Source: Oenanthe sinensis (taxonomy: Eukaryota; Streptophyta; Magnoliopsida; Apiales; Apiaceae). From it: a stretch of DNA of 64,000 nucleotides. The notes below the pieces were generated by a model. That model was not told the origin of the DNA. It was given only the letters and a program-made list of their open reading frames with translations, and searched no databases. The position numbers and the translations under genes are program-made. The stretch lies in assembly GCA_028671895.1 (NCBI GenBank), contig JAPMAC010000231.1:10380001-10444000 (forward strand), given 5' to 3'. Of this stretch, positions 56,538 through 64,000 are shown in pieces (positions within the stretch are counted from its first letter, which is position 1; each line of letters starts with the position of its first letter).

Positions 56538-57441
56538 AATGATTTGTTTTTCATAGTCTACTCATGGATCAAGTAAACCCGGATTAAATGTTGAAGAGGA
56601 TGAATAGATACATGCCTCGAGTTTAATCTATAATATATATGGTTAAAGAGATTATATTACACGGAAACATTAATCATGAAAGGTTTTATCGAATCACGAT
56701 TTAATTATTATTTAATTGGGTAGCAATGATGTATTACTAGATATCGCTCATTGGTTATAATTTTATTGAAGAATAAAATTATTGCCAATTAAATAATAGC
56801 CTATAGGGTCACACACATGGAGCACTTAGAGGAATAGTTCATTTAAATTATAGATTTAAATTAATTGATGATTATTTAAATTTTATTATATTAATTAAGT
56901 GAGACTTAATTAATTGAGATAATATAAATTCAAATTAGAGGAGTATTTCTGCCCATAATAATTAAGTATGACTTAGTTATTAATTAAATAATAGAAATTC
57001 ATTTTATTATTTAATCCTATACCTACATGGGTTAGGTTTTGCTGTTATGAGCCTATTAATCAACCATTATAAATAGATAATGAAGGGTTAAGAGGCGATT
57101 ACGTTTTTGAGATATAAAACCCTAGAGGGGTAGCAACAAAGGAGGCAGGAACAAACAACTCGAATCATCAAGAGGGAGGCTAGTACGTCCATTCCGCAGT
57201 CTAGATCGTGAGACGTTCTTGAAGGTGCTCGTGTGGATATCATAGAGGTGTTTTTCGAGAGGAAGACACAAGTCGTGAAAACTAGGATCTCTGTTGAGTT
57301 CGTGAAAGTCAAGATCTTAATAGGTATAATTCTGTTTCACCATAATCTGTCCAATCTTATACATGGATCCTGATTTTGGGTTTCGATTTTTTTTGTTATA
57401 TTTACGTTTATCCACTGCATTTTATGCCTCTGAACCCAACA
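56538..57441 (+). repeat. A2 3' LTR, truncated at its start
   Basis: Matches 50827-51734 of the A2 5' LTR. The first ~650 bp are missing. The left junction follows CTCA, present in both parent sequences. Confidence 0.88.
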
Positions 57442-57446
57442 GAGCA

Positions 57447-57931
57447 TGCATACCACCAAGCATGAACTTTTCATCCATTGAGTTCATTCTGCTCTCAATC
57501 TTGCTTCTGTGATCTTCAATTTTATACTAGAGGCTCCTGTCTAGGTAGTGGTTGGCTTGCAGTTGCACCTTGGCAGCCTCATGGATAGCATCATAGATTG
57601 TAGAGGGAGTGAAGGTCCTTTCACATGATCCAAGAGAAGTCAAATATTTCTCCCTCATTCACTGTAGCATCTCCTCATTGCCCACAGTTTGCCTCTTGTC
57701 CAACCAAGCATCCATATTGGTCTCTCTTTCTTCAGCCATTTGCTCATTTTTATCTTTAATCTCCTCCTGATCCTTTGCATATTCCAATAGAATAACAACA
57801 TAATCTTTATTTGGCAGATGTGAAGTCAGGAGTTCTTGAGCAATTTGATAGAAGCCATCCATCTGATCTCCAGAGAGCTCCTTTAATTTTTCCTCAGAAA
57901 GTAACCCATCAGTAGATGGGAATATATTCAT
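57447..57931 (-). pseudogene. S4 ORF3 remnant, N-terminal side
   Basis: The open piece 57659-57931 (MNIFPSTDGLLSEEKLKELSG, Glu/Lys/Gln rich) is followed leftwards by a decayed stretch that joins 50179 once A2 is removed. Assigned to S4 by continuity only. Confidence 0.5.
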
Positions 57932-58037
57932 TTAATGATGTACAAAATGCTAGAACATGATTCAGTATAGTGTATTTGTAATAAGTCTTTCTAGTCTCTG
58001 AAATTTTATAATCAGAGTTGTTTTTCCTCTAGAACAA

Positions 58038-59133
58038 TGTCAATATTTGTAGAAGGGGGGTTGGATACAAATATTAAAACTTTTTGTTGTTCTAATATTT
58101 GTTCTTGATGTTTTTGAATTAGTGAGAATATGTTCGAACAATTTAAGACTGAAAAATAAATTGAACAAAGAGATTTAAAATTACTGATGGATTGGTTGTT
58201 CCATCAGTGTATATTTTTGCTCAATATTCCTAGGTTAAAAGAAACCTAGCTGCATTCTTACAAGATTAGAAAACAAATCAACTGTTCTTACAAATGTGCT
58301 ATGAAGCTAGAACAGTTGATTAAGAAATATTGTTTAACTTGTCTGTTTTCTAATAATGCTGCTACACTTGTTTATATACCATAAGTGTGCTTTTACAATA
58401 CCTATTCTAGGATTGTTTCTACCTACCTTTTTTTTACCTTTTTCTATCTTTGAAAAGGTTTGAAAAGACAGCTTCTGATTGAGTCTTCACAACCACTCTA
58501 GACTGTCTTCCACAGGAGTGCTTTTGTTCTCTGGATCTTCAACAGATATTCTTTCTGTATTGTCACACTCAATTGATAATTTGCTGTTAAGTATATCAAT
58601 TGATCCATCCTTTAATCCATCAACTGATGTTGTTCTTCGATTGATCTTTATATCCATCGATTGATAAAAGATGGCTTATTGATTGATAGATGTTATCAAT
58701 CGATATATCAATCGATGGGTCTTCACATCAGTTGATGGTCTTCCATGCTTGACTTGGCTTCTTCGATTGATCCCTCATCCATCGATGCTTCAATATCAAT
58801 TGATCATCCTTCACTTGTGTAATTTCCTGTCTTCACATAATTACAATTTAACAGTTTAATTTACACATCAATTAATGATCTATATCAATCGACTCCAACA
58901 TCAATTGATGAATAAAATATCAATTGATTTACACCTTATCGATTGAAATAGACTAAGTACACCTATGCTACAATCCAAATTATCAGTTGATTTATATAAA
59001 CACTTCAACTGATAAATGGTTTCCTGATCAATTGATATTTATAACTTTCATATCAATTGATCAGTTACATCAATTTAAATTTCAATGATTTTAAGATTAA
59101 TGTTATCATTAAATCACATGTAGATTCCTAACA
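58038..59133 (-). repeat. 3' LTR of S5
   Basis: 1096 bp, minus-strand start TGTTAGGAATC, end near the GTAGAAGGGGGGTTG tract. ATCAATTGAT/ATCGATTGAT units fill 58560-59080; a TATA box (minus-strand TATATAAA, 58371-58378) follows them. Confidence 0.85.
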
Positions 59134-59308
59134 ATCTCACCCTATTTGTGTCTGTGTTATTAACAGGCATAAATCTACTTGATGATAACAAAAACCCTTA
59201 AAAATTTACATTTAGTTAAAATCAAGAATTTTGATTGGCACATTAATTTTAGAAGTACCAGATTGATAGATAACTCCTGCAAGCAGCTTCAATGTCTTCA
59301 TGATTTAA

Positions 59309-62300
59309 TTAATTCCTCTTCCTTCTCTTCTCAGCATTTTCCTTTAGTTGCCTCATGAAAGAACTTCTCAAGATTGCTTCATCCCTGTCAGTTTCTCCAA
59401 GTTGCCTCATAAGGTAGTGTATTTCTTCATCTGTGATTTTGTCCAGATATTTGCAGATATCAAAGAACTTTGTGTTGCCCTCTATATCTATAAAAATCAT
59501 AGCATACTTTGGCTCCAACACCACCTTTTTGACCTATGACTTCCATAGCTTTAGAGGTGAATCAGGTTCATCTTCTGCCTTGGATCTCCTTAACCTTGAA
59601 ATTTGCTGTTGAATCTCCTGAGCAATTGTTGTGTTGAGTTTGTACTTTCTGTTGAGTAGAGGAAGAATAGTCTTTAAAACATTGTAGCTTTGCTTCATTA
59701 TCACCTTCAATGAATAGAAGGTTTTCACTCCATTTTCATACTCCAACCTCATTGATTCTTCATGGTTAGAGGTTGCAGGGTGAGTCCTTACTTCAATTAA
59801 TCCCTTTTCATTGATCACTACTATTCCCTTCAAATCATATCCTTCAATTGTGACCGGCTCCTTGATTTCTTCTTGTTGACCCTGGAGGTTTTTCTGAACC
59901 ACTATTTCTTGAGTAGAACCTGACCTTTTCTTGGCCATGGTAACTTTTCTCTTTTTCATCAGTGGTTGATCAATTAATTGATCCTCCATTTTCCATTCCA
60001 TTTCCATTTGCCTTGCTATTTCCTCATTTTCTTTTTCTTTCTTTTCAGCATCTGACAATCCTGTTGAAATGGCTCCTTGAAGAAGCTTCTGGCCAACTGG
60101 CTCTTTTCTTTTCTTCTCTTCTTCAATCATTATGGCTTTTCCCTTTTTCTTCTCTTTAAGGGCTTCTTGATCAACTGACAAAAAGGCTTCAGCATCTGAG
60201 TTGCTTTCCTTGGCAGCCTTTTGTGCATCTTCATTTATTTTTCTTGTTTGAGCAATGAACTCATCCAAGTCTCCTTTTTCTACTGCCTCTGTTACTAACT
60301 CAGTGCTTCTCCTTAGATCTTCAATTCTTTTCTTTTCCCTCTCAATCATTGATTGAGTTTCTTTCTCCCTAGAAATTCTCCTAGCTTCAAGATCATCCTC
60401 AAACTTCTTGAATTCTTTCTTTTTCTGTTCGAAATCATCTTTTGGAGAATTAGATGACTTAGATCTCTTTGAAGATTGATTGTCCCTGTTACTTCTGCTT
60501 TTATATCTTTTGGGTGCAGAACCACCAATGCCGCTTGACTTATCCATACCAGAACCACCAATGTCTTTGAAGATTGATTATCCCTGTTACTTCTGCTTTT
60601 ATATCTTTTGGGTGCAGAACCACCAATGTCACCACTCCCACTGCCTTTGCCATCACCATCACCATCCTTCTTCTTTGTATTCTCCCCCTTTTTGTTATCA
60701 TCAATTGAAGGGGGTGGTGGAATTCTGTCAAGAATCTTTTGAAGAATGGAAGCATGAAGATTTTGACCTCTGATAATATCATCCATCTTCTTTTCTAGAG
60801 ACCCTACTCTTGTCTCCAAAGATGCAAAATTTTTGGATTCCTTGAAAAATTTGTCTTTGATGCTATTCATGGTGTTGAATGGTAGCTTTTCATCCAATCT
60901 CCTGTCTATTGTATCCTTGTTAGTTGAGATAGAGTCCTTGATGATCTCCAGTTCCCTCCTTACTCCTGTTACTGTCATCTTTTGAATTTTCATTGATTCT
61001 CTCATACAGTGAGCAATTCTCTTTTGAGTAGGATCTTCAATTTCTCCTTCCACCATTGCTCTTCTATATTGAGAGAGAATTTCAGTCTCAGCAGCTGCTA
61101 AGGAATCATCAATTGTGCTCATCCATGGCTCCTCATCAGAATCACTCTCCAACTCTTCAGGTGCCATATAACAAGTGTCTGTTGTATTGGTAATGCTTTC
61201 CTTCAGATTCCTGGTCCTTTGATCTGTATGATCAATTCCCAAAAGTTGTTCTGCATTCCTGTTACTTGAAGTAGCCAACCCTTGATATTGTGGATCAGGA
61301 TGAATGAAATTCTTTGGGTCCAATTCACCAGCATCTATTTCTTCTTCAAAGTCATTGGCAACTCCACTCCCACTAGCTTCTGCATTAGATGCTCCCCCTA
61401 TCTTCTTTACTCCTTCTTCCTCTGCCATCAGATCAATTTCCAACTCTTGTGCAAATAGTAGAATAGTTTTATCACTTTCACTCATCTCTCTATTTTGCAT
61501 CAAGATCTCATCCTGGAATCTCACCTCTCCCTCACTCACTTCTTGTGCACCTTCTAAGGTGGGGCCCTCAAGTGTTTCACTCTCATTCCTGGAAGAAATA
61601 AGAATGTTTTTACTCACTTCCTCTCCTTTTACCAGGTTACAATCCTGCCTCTGACTCAACTCACTCAATCCTAAGATTGTTTGTGCAACATCAATTGATT
61701 GAGCATCAATTGATGTATTGACATTATCAGTAAAAGTGGTGTTTGGGGCATCCATCGATTGATGCATATCCATCGATTGATCTTGAATGTCGATCGATGG
61801 CTTATCAGTAGATGGCTGAATATCAATTGATGAAGGAACATCAATTGATGGAGTAGAAACAGTTGAATTAATTTGAGAAGTAATTTTTGAAATGATATGG
61901 GAAATAGAATCCTGAAAATCCTGGGAAGAAAATTCAGGAGTGAGTGTTGGCTTCTCCTTGAAAAACAAAGAAGGAGAATCTGAAAATGTTCGATAATCCA
62001 TCAGAACATTTTCTGAAGAAGTTTGAGATGGGGAAAGAAGAATAGAAGGGATTGGAATTGAAAGAGAATGGGGTTGCATCTCATCATTTGTATGAGGTGC
62101 ATCAAACAGACTTTGAGAAGGCTCAACCACAGTTTCCTGTGATTTTGCAGTGTGTGATTCCCCAAGTGCAAAGGTGACTTTCTTTTCTCTCCTTTTGTAT
62201 GGTGTTAGAGTTTTGGCCTTTGTGTCCCCAACTTGATTTTGTGCCCCTGCTTGTGGGCTATTTTCAATACTGTCATCCTTTTGAGAGGATGGCAATATGA

Positions 62301-62796
62301 ATGTGGTGTTTTCCATATTTACATCCATAGTCTTTTGGGAGACTGTGGAGTGGCTAGGTTGAGGTTGTACACCCTCACTCTCCTTATTCTTCTGGGTTCT
62401 TTGATGTTCCCCAGTTCCCTCACCACCTACATCCTCCTCTAATCTATCTACCAAAGCAGTTGATTTTCATTTCTTTGTTTTTACAACAACAGATTTTTGG
62501 GAACCTGTTGAGGTTGGTTTCTTAGATTTGGATTTAGAGATTGGTTGTGTGACTTGGGTAGGAGGGTTGAGGTCATTACTACCACCTTCTATAGTCACAG
62601 AAGGCAAAGAAAAATTAGGTTGGGAAGAGATTAAAGTAGAGATAAATATCTGAACAAAAGGGGGATAGATCAATTCCACATTGCTGTGAAGATTGATCCT
62701 AACCAAGTCCTTAAAGACCCTTTTGTTTTGAGTCCAGCAATCCAAAATTTATGTACTCCTGTCAATCTCAATATCCTTGACAAAGTGGTTAATAAT
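59309..62796 (-). pseudogene. S5 ORF3 remnant (third Sirevirus ORF)
   Basis: Starts beyond the S6 junction and runs leftwards to 59309 as four open stretches. Breaks: an in-frame TGA at 62467-62469, a 98-base offset duplication at 60474 that shifts frame, and an in-frame TAG at 59534-59536. The product is Ser/Glu/Lys rich. It contains the conserved DCWTQNKRVFKDLVRINLH box, a Ser-Ile-Asp/Ser-Met-Asp repeat region (61690-61860) encoded by ATCAATTGAT units, an acidic middle, coiled coil, a basic patch (APKRYKSRSNRD) and a charged C-terminus (LKENAEKRRKRN). No membrane segment seen. Few lesions for its length, so decay is fairly recent. Confidence 0.75.
60474..60632. repeat. offset duplication inside S5 ORF3
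   Basis: A ~58-bp segment (from GATTGATTGTCCCTG at 60474) recurs at 60572, 98 bases away. Ninety-eight is not a multiple of three, which explains why the two open frames overlap here. Confidence 0.85.
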
Positions 62797-63576
62797 TGAA
62801 AGGCAGAGTGTCTAAACTTGTAACACTATAACTTATGTAACTCAACTAAAAGAAAAGATACTTAACCAGAAGACAATCAAGAACATGAAGCCAAAAAGAA
62901 ATCAATGCTAAATGAAGACAGAGTAATTGATACAATTCAACATGTTAACTATGATCAAATAAAGAAGAAATCATTGAAAGAAGTTCAAGACAGAGTTGTT
63001 CATGCCTTAGTGATTTGTAACTTAAAGACTCAAGATCATAACTATCAGTATCAATAAGACTAATTGATTTCAAGTGAACAAGAAGGAAAGCAATATTTGG
63101 AAACCACATTACTAATTGAAAATGGTAATCTATTCAAGAAGCAGAGACACTATCAAGACTAGTCACTTATGAATCAGACCATTGCATCAAGTGTCAGGAC
63201 ATTGATAGTATGTTTATGTCAGTAATAGAGATCCAAGTTCAAGAGCTTGTTGAAGAATTTGGAAGACATAAAGAAATCACAAGCTCAAGATGCTGCATTG
63301 AAGTTTCAAGATAAAGCCCAAAATTTTTCTAAGTACAAAATATTCGAGATGGCCAAGTAGAACATTCCTATGTAGAATATTCGAGATAGATATTCGAAAT
63401 GGCCAAGTAGAAGTTCTCAAGTAGATGTTCTACATGGAGGGCAGTTTCAACATGACACATGGCATCATCTAATTGGCAGATTTCCAAGCTTTCAAGATAA
63501 GATAAGATTTATGTGGATATCATTGGGCCACGTATATTTTAATCTTTGAAGACTACAAGACATAGATTACAAGTAG

Positions 63577-63585
63577 TATAAATAG
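63577..63585 (+). promoter_or_regulatory. TATA box of the S6 LTR
   Basis: TATAAATAG, about 140 bases after the motif cluster. Confidence 0.7.
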
Positions 63586-63647
63586 AAGTACTTGTGTATT
63601 AGTTTGAGAGAGCAATATTTTCAAGAAAAACACTTGTAAAAGAGAGA

Positions 63648-63783
63648 GAGAGTATTCATAGAGCTTAGTATCATTTACTACCCTCTTTACTTCTAGTGTA
63701 CTGTGTAATGAATGTGAGAGTATTCATAGAGCTTAGTATCATTTACTACCCTCTTTACTTCTAGTGTACTGTGTAATGAATGT
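63648..63783. repeat. 68-bp tandem duplication in the S6 LTR
   Basis: Two adjacent identical-looking units beginning GAGAGTATTCATAGAGC (63648 and 63716), downstream of the TATA box, hence in the transcribed R/U5 part. Confidence 0.9.
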
Positions 63784-63928
63784 TGTAGCAACCCTTTCAA
63801 GTTATATATAAGACATATATTCCTTGAATCATTGTGTTCATTTATTACATAGTATTTATTGCTTCATTAATTCGAAAAGTTGTATTCACCCCCCCCCCCC
63901 CCTCTACAACACATTTGGACCTAACAAT

Positions 63929-63940
63929 TGGTATCAGAGC
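63929..63940 (+). other. primer-binding site of S6
   Basis: TGGTATCAGAGC, a perfect initiator-tRNA-Met complement two bases after the LTR. Confidence 0.93.
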
Positions 63941-64000
63941 TTCATGTTTAATATACAAAACATAGATCCTTGTGTTTGGTAGAAGATTAGTGAGTTTTCA

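Larger units (their letters stand above)
50180..57441 (+). mobile_element. A2: Angela-like element, plus strand, gutted by insertion and deletion
   Basis: 5' LTR, primer-binding site, leader and most of gag (to 54399) are present. B3 then interrupts it, and a deletion removed the rest of B3, all A2 pol and about the first 650 bp of the A2 3' LTR. The remaining 3' LTR is about 56538-57441. It belongs to the A1 family (same LTR start TGTTGGTGTAGGTGCC, same Gag). Confidence 0.9.
46533..58037 (-). mobile_element. S4: Sirevirus-like element, 3' half, interrupted by A2
   Basis: 3' LTR 46533-47820, polypurine tract, and ORF3 remnant 47880-50179 continuing at 57447. It inserted into S2 gag. S5 begins at 58038, so pol, gag and the 5' LTR of S4 are right of the window. 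The minus orientation is shown by the GGGGGGTGAATG tract at the left LTR end. The 57932-58037 stretch has no recognisable content. Confidence 0.7.
58038..62796 (-). mobile_element. S5: Sirevirus-like element, 3' part, cut by S6
   Basis: 3' LTR 58038-59133, polypurine tract (minus-strand CAAATAGGGTGAGAT, 59134-59148) and ORF3 to 62796, where S6 interrupts. It is related to S2: same LTR end, same motif array, homologous ORF3. Pol, gag and 5' LTR are off the window. Confidence 0.8.
62797..63926 (+). repeat. 5' LTR of S6
   Basis: 1130 bp, TGAAAGGCAGAG to GGACCTAACA. Units of ATATTCGAGAT and GGCCAAGTAGAA (63330-63440) precede the TATA box. A run of 14 C is at about 63888-63901 near the U5 end. 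Confidence 0.9.
62797..64000 (+). mobile_element. S6: Sirevirus-like element, 5' LTR and start of leader
   Basis: Plus strand, running off the right edge. 5' LTR 62797-63926, primer-binding site, then 60 bases of leader. It inserted into S5 ORF3; the left target copy would be ATAAT (62792-62796). Confidence 0.85.

Noticed and set aside
60480..61654. Plus-strand ORFs rich in Ser/Leu/Pro
   Set aside because: Antisense to S5 ORF3 with no start context or domain support.

Overview
The window is plant nuclear DNA, almost certainly from a eudicot with a large transposon-rich genome. It is built almost entirely of nested Ty1/copia LTR retrotransposons. I see no host protein-coding gene, rRNA, tRNA or CRISPR array. 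Only about 1.4 kb (4346-5743) is not clearly element-derived. Two lineages dominate. The first is an Angela-like lineage, called A and B here: LTRs of about 1.55 kb, leaders of 1.5-2 kb, one gag-pol frame, and a polypurine tract reading GTGCAAGTGGGAGAT. The second is a Sirevirus (SIRE/Maximus)-like lineage, S1 to S6: long Gag, Pol, and a third large ORF downstream of pol. Lineage names are inferences from protein motifs and layout.

Layout, left to right. B1 (1-3350, minus strand, leader and 5' LTR) sits in the gag of S1 (3351-4345, minus, gag start and 5' LTR). Next comes AT-rich unassigned DNA carrying a direct duplication (4346-5743). S2 (5744-46532, minus) is an old degraded Sirevirus holding a 30.7-kb nested block. 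That block is B2 (6948-37672, minus, TSD TTATG). B2 contains A1 (11613-20377, minus, TSD GAGAC) in its gag and S3 (22107-35857, plus, TSD CACAG) in its leader. S2 also carries a 560-bp hAT-like MITE in its reverse-transcriptase/RNase H region. S4 (from 46533, minus) interrupts S2 gag. A2 (50180-57441, plus) interrupts S4 ORF3. B3 (54400 to about 56537, minus) interrupts A2, and one later deletion fused B3 to the 3' LTR of A2. S5 (from 58038, minus) lies beyond, broken by the 5' LTR of S6 (62797-64000, plus), which runs off the window.

S3 is the key element. It is 13.75 kb long, its 1460-bp LTRs differ at one base by eye, and its three ORFs are uninterrupted: Gag 812 aa, Pol 1077 aa with all expected catalytic residues, ORF3 1181 aa. 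It is a candidate for recent or current activity. A1 is also young (about a dozen LTR substitutions) but has one frameshift and one nonsense codon. The B copies share an RNase H deletion, which suggests a non-autonomous subfamily mobilised in trans.

The most interesting signal is regulatory. Every Sirevirus LTR here has its own short motif repeated just upstream of the TATA box. In the two elements where the pol-ORF3 spacer is visible (S2, S3), the same element-specific motif array recurs in that spacer, followed by a TATA-like sequence and a leader before ORF3. This suggests a second, internal LTR-like promoter for ORF3. In S2 and S5 the same DNA motif also lies inside coding sequence, where it reads as Ser-Ile-Asp-type repeats.
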